The notes under the pieces are model-generated. The model saw only the letters and a program-made list of their open reading frames with translations, was not told where the DNA came from and did no database searches. From Streptomyces sp. NBC_01294 (GTDB taxonomy: Bacteria; Actinomycetota; Actinomycetes; Streptomycetales; Streptomycetaceae), in assembly GCF_035917235.1 (NCBI RefSeq), contig NZ_CP108423.1, positions 186,001 to 250,000 on the forward strand: 64,000 bases of DNA. Reading direction: 5' to 3'. How positions within the stretch are numbered: position 1 is the first letter of the stretch; every line of letters starts with the position of its first letter. A program made the position numbers and the translations under genes. Shown piece after piece: positions 45,697 to 55,000 of the stretch.

Positions 45697-46932
45697 TCAG
45701 AGGCGCACGACGACCAGGGCGATGTCGTCGCGGGCGCCGCCGGCTACGCCGAGGCGGGACAGCAGGGCGTCGGCGAGTTGGTTGGGGCTCATGCGGGCAT
45801 AGTCGGCCAGGGCGTGGGTGAGCCGGTGCAGGCTGGTGTCGATGTCCTCGCTGCGGCGTTCGATGAGGCCGTCGGTGTAGAGCACCAGGGTGTCGCCACT
45901 GGTGTAGGGCGTGGCGGCCTGGGGCCGGGTGACGTGTTCGGGTCGGGCTCCAAGGGGCGGGTCGGTCGCCTGGTCCAGCAGGTCGCAGGTTCCGTCGGGG
46001 TGCAGCAGGACCGGTGGGGGGTGGCCGGCGCTGCTGTAGGTGATCCGGTGCCGGCTGGCGTCGATTACGGCTTTGAAGGCGGTGGTGGCCACTGCTCCTT
46101 CGACCGATCGGGCGTAGAGGCCGAGGACCTCCAACGATCTGGCGGGCTCGTGGAGTGCCCTGGTGGCGGCGCTCAGTGCGCTGCGGAGCATGCCCATGAT
46201 GGTGGCGGCCTCCAGGCCGTGGCCGACGACGTCCCCGACTGCGACACCGAAGCAGTCACCGGGAAGGTCGACTACGTCGTACCAGTCGCCGCACACGTTC
46301 AGTGACCCGACGGCGGGCAGATAGCGCACGGCAATGTTCCGGTGCGCGTCGAGGTCGGGCGAGTGCAGCATCGCCTCCTGCAGCGTCACGGCGATCTGGC
46401 GTTCGCGGGCGTGCGCCTGGCGCAGTTCCTCGTTCAGCCGTTGCAACTCCCGTGCTCGCGCGTAGAGCTCGGCTTCCATCGCCTCCCGCTTACCCAGCGT
46501 GCCGCTCTGTGGGTGGCCGGGGCGGGAGAGGACGAACTCGGTCACGTCCTCCACCCGGTGGATGATCCACACCACCTCCCCGTCCGGCCCGAGAACAGGG
46601 GTGTTGATGGGGGACCACCACCGCTCCTCGAACATGCCGGGCTGGGACACCACTGGGATGTCGTACTTCTGCACTGCCATCGTGTCCGGTTCCTTCGACC
46701 GCAGGACCCGGTGCAGCGAGGCCCCCAGGTTCCGCACCCCGTCGGCGTTCGGATCCTCCGGATTGTCCGGGAAGGCATCGAACAGGTACTGCCCGACCAG
46801 CTCCTGCCGACCCCGCGCGGTCACCCTCAGGTAGGCATCATTGACATCGACGATCACCAGGTCGGGGTCCAGCACCAGATAGGGACTGGGCGTGGCCGCG
46901 AACAACAACTGGTGATCGATCTGGCTTACCAC
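45697..46932 (-). CDS. PAS-domain PP2C (SpoIIE-type) phosphatase
   Basis: An intact 411-residue protein from GTG 46932. Residues about 5-130 are a PAS sensor (LLFAATPSPYLVLDPDLVIV, FPDNPEDPNADGVRNLGASL, VLGPDGEVVWIIHRVEDVTE). A coiled linker (ELYARARELQRLNEELRQAH) connects to the PP2C domain: LQEAMLHSP, CGDWYDVV, GDVVGHGLEA, LYTDGLIE and RDDIALVVVRL, all metal aspartates present. This is the usual Streptomyces multi-sensor phosphatase acting on anti-anti-sigma factors. No switch partner is encoded nearby. It is the second such phosphatase in the window. Confidence 0.9.
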   Translation of the reverse strand: MVSQIDHQLLFAATPSPYLVLDPDLVIVDVNDAYLRVTARGRQELVGQYLFDAFPDNPEDPNADGVRNLGASLHRVLRSKEPDTMAVQKYDIPVVSQPGMFEERWWSPINTPVLGPDGEVVWIIHRVEDVTEFVLSRPGHPQSGTLGKREAMEAELYARARELQRLNEELRQAHARERQIAVTLQEAMLHSPDLDAHRNIAVRYLPAVGSLNVCGDWYDVVDLPGDCFGVAVGDVVGHGLEAATIMGMLRSALSAATRALHEPARSLEVLGLYARSVEGAVATTAFKAVIDASRHRITYSSAGHPPPVLLHPDGTCDLLDQATDPPLGARPEHVTRPQAATPYTSGDTLVLYTDGLIERRSEDIDTSLHRLTHALADYARMSPNQLADALLSRLGVAGGARDDIALVVVRL

Positions 46933-47164
46933 TGGCCTTGCGCCGGTCCTTCCGCTGGTCGCGGGTGCTCCTGCCAACCTACGAGGCACGCCGCGTCCGC
47001 GCCTTCCGGCTCGGCCATCGGTGTACTGGCTGCACGGGATGGTGGCTGGCGTGCTCGCGGTCCCGCTCTGGTTGTGGGCAGTGTTCGCCGCGACGGGGTG
47101 GTGTCGCCGGCGGTGGACTTCCTGGCCCACCGGCAGCGCGCACGTCATCGGCTTCAAGGAGGCC

Positions 47165-47390
47165 GCGGCCTGGAGCGGGCTGGGGTGAGTCCCGCCCTGA
47201 TCCTCGGCGCGGTAAGCGACGACGCCTTCATCATGGTCCGCACCGCAGGGCATGTCCTGGGTCCGGAGGTGCTGGGCAGCATCGAGTACGGCACGAGCGT
47301 GCTCGACTGCCGCCTCGTCGTGGTCTTCGGGTATGGCTCCTGCGGCGCCGTTGCAGCGGCCCGCGCCGGCAGCCGCTGCCGGCGGTCACG
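47165..47390 (+). pseudogene. Beta-carbonic anhydrase remnant
   Basis: A short plus-strand stretch reads ALILGAVSDDAFIMVRTAGH, VLGPEVLGSIEYGTSVLDCR and LVVVFGYGSCGAV. This is the core of a beta-class carbonic anhydrase, but the zinc ligand motif CxDSR is replaced by AVSDD and the HxxC has lost its His (GYGSC). The flanks are gone. It cannot bind zinc normally. Confidence 0.6.
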
Positions 47391-47598
47391 GTTTGCAGTC
47401 CGTCTCGTCGTCGGGGTGGAAGAGGTTCTCGATGGGTTCGCCGAACAGGGCGGCGATCTTGAATGCGAGGGGCAGGCTGGGGTCGTAGCGGCCTGTTTCG
47501 ATGGCGTAGATGGTTTGCCGGGATACGTCGAGGTGGTCGGCGAGGTCGGTCTGGCTCCAGCGGCGTACCGCCCTCAGTTCCCTGAGCCGGTTCTTCAC
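47386..47598 (-). CDS. XRE-family HTH regulator (YozG-like)
   Basis: An intact 70-residue single-domain repressor from GTG 47598: KNRLRELRAVRRWSQTDLAD, HLDVSRQTIYAIETGRYDPS, LAFKIAALFGEPIENLFHPD. The start codon overlaps the stop of the membrane-protein gene upstream (GTGA), so the two are translationally coupled. The pair mirrors the one at 14872-15543. It probably autoregulates through the direct repeats at 48037-48064 and is modulated by its membrane partner, as is usual for such pairs. Confidence 0.9.
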   Translation of the reverse strand: MKNRLRELRAVRRWSQTDLADHLDVSRQTIYAIETGRYDPSLPLAFKIAALFGEPIENLFHPDDETDCKP

Positions 47599-48014
47599 CG
47601 GGTTCGAGGGGTCTTGAACAGCAGGGCTGCGATCCAGGTCAGGATGCTTGCGAGGAAGCTGATCTGGACCAGCTGGCGCAGGTCGCCGACCCCGGCCGCC
47701 TGGAGGAGCCCGACGGTGTAGATCGCCGTGATCAACACGCCGAATCCGATCACCAGGGCTTCGAGCTGGCAACGGCGCTGGTACTCGTCGGCGCGGCGCA
47801 GGCTCCTGATCACGGCCCGGACGATCCACAGCCCGGGGGCGAGGTTCAGCAGCGACCAGAACAGCTTTCCCGAGTCCGCCGAACCGAAGAGGCCGAACTC
47901 CGAGATCAGGCTGAGCAGCCCCAGGGCGATGACGGCCGGCAACCAGTCGACGAACCAGGCGCGGGTGCGGACCGTGTCGCTTCGGCTCTGCCGGTTCTCT
48001 GATGATTTCCCCAT
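47595..48014 (-). CDS. Four-helix membrane protein paired with XRE regulator
   Basis: About 139 residues from ATG 48014 (an upstream ATG at 48047 would run into the repeat). Four predicted helices: FVDWLPAVIALGLLSLISEF, FWSLLNLAPGLWIVRAVI, LEALVIGFGVLITAIYTVGL and LVQISFLASILTWIAALLF. A basic loop (RSLRRADEYQRRCQ) faces the cytoplasm. It overlaps the regulator gene by 4 bases. Function unknown; by its pairing it may control regulator activity at the membrane. Confidence 0.85.
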   Translation of the reverse strand: MGKSSENRQSRSDTVRTRAWFVDWLPAVIALGLLSLISEFGLFGSADSGKLFWSLLNLAPGLWIVRAVIRSLRRADEYQRRCQLEALVIGFGVLITAIYTVGLLQAAGVGDLRQLVQISFLASILTWIAALLFKTPRTR

Positions 48015-48036
48015 ACGCCAAACAAACGTAAAGGGA

Positions 48037-48064
48037 CCTTGTCTCAATGTAAATGGTCCTTGTC
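48037..48064 (-). promoter_or_regulatory. Direct repeat GACAAGG, 21 bp apart, upstream of the membrane/XRE pair
   Basis: On the minus strand GACAAGG occurs at 48064-48058 and 48043-48037, exactly 21 bases apart, and the match extends to TGNGACAAGGNCC. It lies 23 bases before the ATG. TTGAGA within the second copy could serve as a -35. Probable operator. Confidence 0.55.
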
Positions 48065-48099
48065 ACAGAAGGTGGCGGTCCGTCGCGGTGCCGGCGAAG

Positions 48100-48540
48100 G
48101 AATCACCGGGTGCGGCGCTACTGGCGGCCCCTGCACGGATCCGCCCCCGGACCCCGAGGCGGCGGCAGCGATCCGGTCCGCGCCAGGTTGGATTTCCGCC
48201 CGGACGGCAGGCCGGGCAGCAAGTACGAGCATGGCGGCGAGTACTTCGAGGGACGGGAATCTGCCGCCACCCGCTTGCTCGTCAGTGACGACCTGGTGGT
48301 CGTCTGGGAGGCGGGTGCAGGGGTGAACGACGACATCGGGGATGCGGACGTCGTGGCAGGCGGGCCACTCGGGACTCGGCGGTCCGCTGTTGCACCCTGA
48401 GACGTTGCGGGAGACCGCGCCCGAGGCCGTCGTCGCCGCGCTGTACCCGCACGTAGGCGACGCACTGACCGACTCCGGCGACGAGGAGTTCGTACGGGCC
48501 GGAATCGCCGGCCTGCACATGCGGCCTGCACCCCTCCCGC
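48100..48540 (+). pseudogene. Unrecognised coding-like fragment
   Basis: Two stretches read like protein in different frames: YFEGRESAATRLLVSDDLVV followed by VWEAGAGVNDD (48238-48335), and ETLRETAPEAVVAALYPHVG followed by DALTDSGDEEFVRAGIAGLH (48401-48520). They may be one gene with an indel near 48370. I do not recognise the family. The rest of 48015-48867 holds no gene; TTGACT at 48831 could be a -35 for the exporter at 48868. Confidence 0.3.
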
Positions 48541-48867
48541 CCCGGCAGGGGTACCGGCCGACGTCGGGTGCCGCTCATAGCGGACGGAATGAAACCTTCC
48601 GCAGGAACATGATCACGGGTGAGTCTTTTCGGTCAGGATGGAACCCGTTACTCAGGGTAAGGGAGGTCGCCCGGCTCCCCCTTGGGCCCCCTGATCCCCC
48701 TTGCCCCACCCGCCCCACGGTGCGCGTACAACGGGCAGGAATTCACGCGGCCGTACCCCGGGTAGTGCAAAGGATTTCCTGATCCGTGCCCACCACGCCG
48801 CAAAACAAGTCCGAAAATGGCAGGTTTGCTTTGACTCTTGAGCGATCGATCCGTGAATGTCGTTCAC

Positions 48868-50268
48868 ATGTCCGACACATCCCGAGCCACCGCCGGTGGC
48901 CCTATGCGCTTGCGCGACTTCCGACTGTTACTCGCGGGAGCTGCGACCGGACAGCTCGGTGCACAAGTGACACTCGTGGCGCTGCCCCTCGTCGCCGTCC
49001 TCGAACTCGACGCTCCTGCCTTCCAGGTGGGCCTCCTGACCGCCGCGGAGACCGCCGCCTTCCTGCTCGTCGGGCTGCCTGCCGGAGCGCTCACCGACCG
49101 GATGCGCAAGCGGCCCCTGATGATCCGCACGGATCTGCTGCGCGCCGTGGCCATGGCCAGCATCCCCGCTGCCGCGCTCGCCGACGTCCTGACCATGGCC
49201 CAGCTCTACGCCGTCGCGCTCGTGACCGGCGTGGCGACCGTGTTCTTCGACGTCGCTCATCAGAGTTACCTGCCGCAGATCCTGCCCCGTGATCAGCTCA
49301 TGGCCGGCAACGGCGCACTGGAGACCGTCCGTTCCACCGCCCACGTGACCGGCCCCGGCATCGGCGGCGGACTGGTCCAGCTCGTCGGAGCGCAGTTCGC
49401 CGTCATCGTCGACGCCATCGGCTACCTGCTCTCCGCCCTCTTCCTCCTACGCGTCGAGCAGACCGAGGAGGCGCCCGAGCCCGCAGCCGCCGGGGGCTCC
49501 CTGCGCAAGGAGATCGGCGAGGGCGTCCGCTTCGTCTTCGGCCATCCGCTGCTCCGTGTCATCGCCCTCACCACCGGCCTCGCCAACTTCTGTACGGCCG
49601 TCCTCATGGCGACGCAGACCGTGCATCTCGTCCGTGTCGTCGGGCTGGAGGCCGGCGGACTCGGGCTGGTGCTGTCCGCGTCGGCCGTGGGAGGGCTCCT
49701 GGGCGCCCTGTGCGCCGGGCGCCTCGCGGCAATCCTGGGGCAGGCCCGGGTCATGCTCCTGTCCGTCCTCGTGACCGGCCCGTTCGCGCTGCTGTGGCCC
49801 CTGTCCGGGCACGGTCTCCCCGGGGCGGTCCTGTTCGCCGCCGGATCGGCGGTCGTCTCCTTCGGCGCCGTCGTCTACAACGTCGCCCAGGTCAGCTTCC
49901 GCCAAGGAATGTGCCCACCTCGGCTGCTCGGCCGGATGAACGCCACCCTGCGCTTCCTCATGTGGGGCACGTTGCCACTGGGCGCGCTCCTCGGCGGAAC
50001 CCTCGCCCAGTCCTACGGGTCGCGTACGGCGCTCGCCTGGTGCGCCGTCGGCATCCTCGCCGTACCGCTGCCGCTGATGCTCTCCCCGCTGCGGCGGATG
50101 CGGGACCTGCCCGGTCCACAGGACGACGGTGGCGCCGGCACCGACGCCAAGGCCGACGCCGACACCAAGGCCGAGGCCGGTGCCGGTGCCGGTGCCGGCC
50201 ACGGGACACGGCGGGACACTGCCTCCGCCGACGGCGACGAACGGCCGACCCCCGCACCCACCGGCTGA
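48868..50268 (+). CDS. MFS exporter at the head of the NRPS locus (EntS/DHA3-like)
   Basis: An intact 466-residue, 12-helix exporter; ATG 48868 is preferred over GTG 48853 and TTG 48838. Family phrases: MRLRDFRLLLAGAATGQLGA, ALPLVAVLELDAPAFQVGLL, GLPAGALTDRMRKRPLMIRT, VATVFFDVAHQSYLPQIL and GPGIGGGLVQLVGAQFAVIV. This DHA3 group includes the enterobactin exporter EntS and macrolide exporters. The tail after residue 425 is a low-complexity Ala/Asp/Lys/Gly run. It points the same way as the NRPS genes, 167 bases before the next one, so it is probably the product exporter. Confidence 0.9.
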   Translation: MSDTSRATAGGPMRLRDFRLLLAGAATGQLGAQVTLVALPLVAVLELDAPAFQVGLLTAAETAAFLLVGLPAGALTDRMRKRPLMIRTDLLRAVAMASIPAAALADVLTMAQLYAVALVTGVATVFFDVAHQSYLPQILPRDQLMAGNGALETVRSTAHVTGPGIGGGLVQLVGAQFAVIVDAIGYLLSALFLLRVEQTEEAPEPAAAGGSLRKEIGEGVRFVFGHPLLRVIALTTGLANFCTAVLMATQTVHLVRVVGLEAGGLGLVLSASAVGGLLGALCAGRLAAILGQARVMLLSVLVTGPFALLWPLSGHGLPGAVLFAAGSAVVSFGAVVYNVAQVSFRQGMCPPRLLGRMNATLRFLMWGTLPLGALLGGTLAQSYGSRTALAWCAVGILAVPLPLMLSPLRRMRDLPGPQDDGGAGTDAKADADTKAEAGAGAGAGHGTRRDTASADGDERPTPAPTG

Positions 50269-50301
50269 CCACCGGCTGACCACGGGCTGACCACGGGCTG
50301 A
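50258..50301. repeat. Four tandem 11-bp units (CCACSGGCTGA) over the exporter stop codon
   Basis: Two copies of CCACCGGCTGA and two of CCACGGGCTGA follow in perfect register. The first copy contains the exporter's TGA. Confidence 0.8.
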
Positions 50302-50435
50302 CCGCCGCCCGGCCACCATCTGCCGCCAAGGACGACCCCTGCGCGGGCACCGCCCGCCGCCACCGACCACACCGCCATACCCGCAAGGGCCGCGCCGGCG
50401 TTCCGCGCGACCGCGGCCACGACACAGAGGACCAC

Positions 50436-51749
50436 GTGCGCAGCATCACGAGTCAGTACCTGGCCCGCTACCGGCGCCTCACCGGCGACCGGTCCGACAG
50501 CGTGCTGCCGGTCACCGGAGCACAGCGCCGCTTCCTGCTGGTGCGTTCGCTGGACCCGTCGGGACGCCCCGACGTGGTGCCGATGTTCTTCGCGTTCCCT
50601 CACGGAACCATCGACCCCGAACGCCTGCAGGCAGCGGCGTCCAGGCTCGCCGCACGGCACACGGCCCTGCGCTCACGGCCCGCCGTCGTCCGAGGCACTC
50701 CCGTCCTGTGCGTCGCCGATCCGGACGTCGGCGTGACCCGGCCGGCCCTCGTACCGGGAGAGTCGCCCGCCGACGCGCTCCGTCGCGCTCTGGAATCCTG
50801 GGATGCCCAGGGTCCCCCCTTGCGGCTCTTCCTCGTACGCGACGAGGAGCGCGAGGAGGAGATCCTCGCCGTCGCCCTGGACCACGCCGTCTGCGACGGC
50901 CGTTCGCTGGCGCGGATCGTCGACGAGCTCGGCGCCGCCTACAGCGAGGAGGCCACCGATTCCCACGCCGCGCCAGGGGAGACGGAAGGCGAACTCGCCG
51001 CGTACCGGGACGCGGTCCTGCGTCAACTCGCCGCCGAGGAAAGGGCGGAGACGCCCGAAGCGGCCGCGTACTGGGCTGACCGGCTGCGCACGCTGCATGC
51101 CCACGCTCCGGCGCCCAGTCCGGCCCGCGTGCCCGAGGGCACCCGGCCCAGTGGAGCCGCGCAGGCCCGGCTGCCCGCGTACGACGGCGGCGTGTCCTTC
51201 CCCGGACTGCTCGACGCCTGCCGCTCCGCAGCCCGCGAGCTGTACGGACGCGGCCGCACGGTCCCGCTCGGCTACCCGTGGGGCGGCCGTCCCCCTGGAG
51301 CGGAGCCGGTCGTCGGCTGCTTCCTCAACACCCTCGTCTTCCCGGCCGACACCGACTACGGAACCGGCGACGAGCCCGGCACCGGAACCGGCTCGGAGGC
51401 GACGGCCGACGCGTGGTGGGACGACCTCGACCGGGCCGACGTACCGTTCGACGCGATCGTGACGGCCGCGCGGGCCGCCGGCTCGGGCTGGACCGGAGGC
51501 CTCGACGGACTGCTCACCGTGGACGACGACAACCGTCGCCCGCCGCTCGTGCTGGCCGGTGTCGAGGGACGGGAGGTCCACGTCGACGGCCGACCGGTCC
51601 GCGGTCCCTTCGCCGTCTCCATCACCCAGGGAGCGGAGATCCGCCTGCGGATGGTGTGGGACCGGGCGGTGCTCGACGACGAGACCGCGCAGCGGGCGTT
51701 CGAGGCGCTCACCCACGCGCTGCGCCCCTCGGAGCCCACCGTGCAGTGA
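50436..51749 (+). CDS. Stand-alone condensation-domain-like protein
   Basis: An intact 437-residue protein from GTG 50436 after GAGG. It has the chloramphenicol acetyltransferase-like fold of NRPS condensation domains: LPVTGAQRRFLLVRSLDPSG (C1-like), the catalytic motif ALDHAVCDGRS, where HHxxxDG is reduced to DHxxxDG but the second, catalytic His remains, YRDAVLRQLAAEE, PLGYPWGGRPPGAEPVVGCF (C5-like) and DVPFDAIVTAARAAG. No adenylation or carrier domain is attached. It probably forms or releases an amide or ester in trans for the A-T proteins downstream that lack C domains. It could also be an inactive or interface-type C. Confidence 0.85.
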   Translation: MRSITSQYLARYRRLTGDRSDSVLPVTGAQRRFLLVRSLDPSGRPDVVPMFFAFPHGTIDPERLQAAASRLAARHTALRSRPAVVRGTPVLCVADPDVGVTRPALVPGESPADALRRALESWDAQGPPLRLFLVRDEEREEEILAVALDHAVCDGRSLARIVDELGAAYSEEATDSHAAPGETEGELAAYRDAVLRQLAAEERAETPEAAAYWADRLRTLHAHAPAPSPARVPEGTRPSGAAQARLPAYDGGVSFPGLLDACRSAARELYGRGRTVPLGYPWGGRPPGAEPVVGCFLNTLVFPADTDYGTGDEPGTGTGSEATADAWWDDLDRADVPFDAIVTAARAAGSGWTGGLDGLLTVDDDNRRPPLVLAGVEGREVHVDGRPVRGPFAVSITQGAEIRLRMVWDRAVLDDETAQRAFEALTHALRPSEPTVQ

Positions 51750-52080
51750 CCCCACCGCCCGCCGCCGCCCCTCCGCCGCAGGTCCCCGCGTCCCACGGCG
51801 GCACCCAGGATGCCCGACTCCGGCGCCCCCGGGCGCGTCACCGCCCCGCGGCCACCCCGCGCCGGCGCTCACAGGCAGCCCGCACCACCGGCACACCACA
51901 CCGCACCACCCGGCACACCGCACCGCAGCGCAGCCCACGCCGCCGCGCACCCGAGCTTCCCTCCACGGCATCCCCCCACGCAGAAAGCGGCGCCGCGCGA
52001 CCCGCGAATCCGCCCGCACGACCACCGGACACGACCGTGACCGGCACCGGAGTCCGACCCGACAACCTCAGGGATCGCCC
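51750..52080. other. Low-complexity spacer before the first NRPS gene
   Basis: About 330 bases rich in CACACCGCACC-like words. The NRPS frame is open through it, but the composition is not coding and AGGGA lies seven bases before ATG 52081. No gene seen. Confidence 0.5.
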
Positions 52081-55000
52081 ATGCTTCCCCTCTCCTCCTC
52101 GCAGGAGATCGTCTGGCTGCACGAGCAGATGCAGCCCGGCAGTCGCGCCTACAACTTCACCGCCTCACTGGACCTGTGGGGCACGCTCGACACCGAGGCG
52201 CTGCGCCGGGGGCTCGACGCCACCTTGGCGCGCCACCCCGGTCTGCGGCTCGAACTCGTCGCCTCCGCCGGGTCCGTACCGGCGCAGCGGGTCGCGCCGC
52301 AGTGTGCGCCGAGGCTGCACACGATCGACCTCGGCACGGAGGAGGACCCCGAGGCGGCATTCGCCCGTCTCCTGCGTACCGAGGCCGAGACACCGCTCGA
52401 CACGTTCGAGGCGCCGCTGATCCGCTGGACGCTCGTACGACTGGCCGAGCGCCACCACCGGCTGATCCACGTCGAGCACCACCTGATCCACGACGGGCAC
52501 TCCTTCGCGATCCTGCTCGACGACGTCTTCCGCGTATACCGCGCCCACGTCCTCGGCGAGACCCTCGAGCTCCCGCCCGCCTCGTCCTACGCGGACCACG
52601 TCCTGGAGCGGACCGAGGCCGCGTACGCGCCCGAATCGCTCGACTTCTGGCGGGCCGAACTGCACGACCAGCAGCACGACCTGCCGCTCCCGGGCCTGAC
52701 CCGCCCCGGTGCCCGCCGCAAGCACCACGGCGGACAGCTGCGCCAGACGATCGGCGCCGATCTCGCCGAACACCTGCGCGGACACGCCCGTTCACGCGGC
52801 CTCACCCCCTTCTCCACGCTCCTGGGGCTGTTCGCCGAACTCCTGCGCCGGCACAGCGGCCGCTCCCGGATGGTCATCGGCACCGCCGTCGGCAACCGCC
52901 CCCTCGGTTACGAGGACGCCGTCGGCATGTTCGTCAACACCATCCCGCTGCCGCTCGCCCTGGACGGCGCCGCCCCCGCCCAGGACACCATGGACGAGGT
53001 CACCGACACCCTCATCCGGGCTCTGCCGCACCAGGACGTACCGGTCCAGGAGCTGACCCGGGCGCTCGGCATGCACACCTCCGGCGCCGACAACCCCCTC
53101 TTCTCCGTCATGTTCAGCGCCCACGACGCACCGCTGCCCGAGATCGACATACCCGGTCTCGACATCACCCTCTTCGAGGGCTTCAACACCGGCACCACCC
53201 GCTTCGACCTCGACGTGGTCCTGCTCCCGGACGACCGTCGCGGCGTCACCCCGCGCCACGGCTCGCCCGGTATGACCCTGGTCTGGGACTACGACGTGGA
53301 CCTCTTCGGCGAAGACGTCGCCCGATTGCTCTCCGGCCGCTTCCTGGACCTGCTGCGCGCCTATCTCGACAGCCCCGAGACTCCCCTGGCCGAACTGGTA
53401 CCGACCGCCGTGGAGCCGGCCGCCGAGCCCGTGCCCGTTCCGGCCGACCGCGATCCGCTGGATCCCGTGGCCGCGCACCACCCGTCGCAGCCGGCCCTGC
53501 TGTGCGGAGCCCGCCGGCTCACCTACGGCGAACTCGACGACCGCGTCGGCTCGCTCGCCGAGCGACTGCGCGCCGCCGGTGTGACGGCCGGCCGGCCGGT
53601 GGCCGTGGTCCTGCCCAGAGGGACCGACTCGCTCGTCGCCCTGCTCGCATGCCTGCGGACCGGCGCCGTCTACTGCCCGCTGTCCCCGTCCGATCCGCCG
53701 GCCCGGCTCGGGCTGCTGCTGGAGCGGCTCGCCCCTGCGCTGGTCCTCACCGGTGACGGCACCCCGGCCCTGCCGGAAGCACTGCCGACCGCCCGGATCG
53801 ACGCGCCGGTCCTGCCCCCCGCGCGCGGAACGGCCGAACTTCCCGGCACCGCCTACGTCATCCACACCTCGGGCTCCACCGGGACGCCGAAGCCGGTCGC
53901 CGTCGGCCACGCGGCGCTGGTGCACCATCTGACGGCGGCCGCCGACCGGTTCGGCCTCACCACCTCGGACCGGGTCCTGATGTTCGCCCAGCCGTCCTTC
54001 GACGTGGCGCTCGAGGAGGTGCTGCCGGCTCTGCACGCCGGTGCCTGCCTGGTCCTGCCCGAGTACGAGGTGCCCACGGGCGCGGAGCTCGCCGAACTGC
54101 TGGCGTCCGCCCGGGTCACCGTAGCCAACCTGCCCACCAGCTACTTCCTCGCCACCCGCGAGGACCTGCGTCCCCCGCTGCGTGACGGGAGCTGGGCGCC
54201 CAGGCTCCTGGTCCTCGGCGGCGAGCGCCTGCCCGTGGAGGCACTGCACGGCGTCCTCGCCGACACCGACGCCACCGTGCTCAACGTGTACGGCGTCACG
54301 GAGGCGGCCATCAGCTCGACCGTCCACGAGATCTCCCGCGACGCCCTTGCCGAGGGCGCCGAGATCCCCCTGGGCACCGAGCTCCCGGGCGAGCGGGTCC
54401 ACGTCCTGGACGCCCACCACCGCCCGCTGCCGTCCGGCGCGGTCGGCGAACTCGCCGTCGCCGGGCCCGGTCTCGCCGAGGGCTACGCGGGCAACGCGGA
54501 GGCGACGGCCGCCCGGTTCGTCACCGTCGACGCACTCGACGGGCAGCGTGTCTACCTGACCGGCGACCTCGGCTACCGCGGTCTGGACGGTCTGCTGTAC
54601 TTCCTCGGGCGGCGCGACAACCAGGTCAAGCTGCGCGGTCACCGCATCGAGCTGGAGGAGATCGAGGCGGCGGCGTCCGCGGCTCTGGGCGGGCGGTCCT
54701 GCGCCGTCGTACTGGACCGGGAGAGCCCCGGCGGGCCCAGGCTCGTCGGCTTCCTCCAAGACCGAGCCGACGGCGCGGCCTTCGACGAGAAGGCGCTGCA
54801 CGCCGAGTTGAGCCGCCGCCTGCCCGGCCCCCTCGTGCCCGCCCGGTGGGCACGGCTGGACAGCATGCCGACCCTCGCCGGCGGCAAGCCCGACCGTACG
54901 GCTCTGTCGCGCCGAGCGGCGGCGCTCGACCCCGACGACGCCGCGACGTCCCAGCCCGGAACCAGCGCCGAGCCCGGGCCTACGGCCACCGCCGTGTCCG

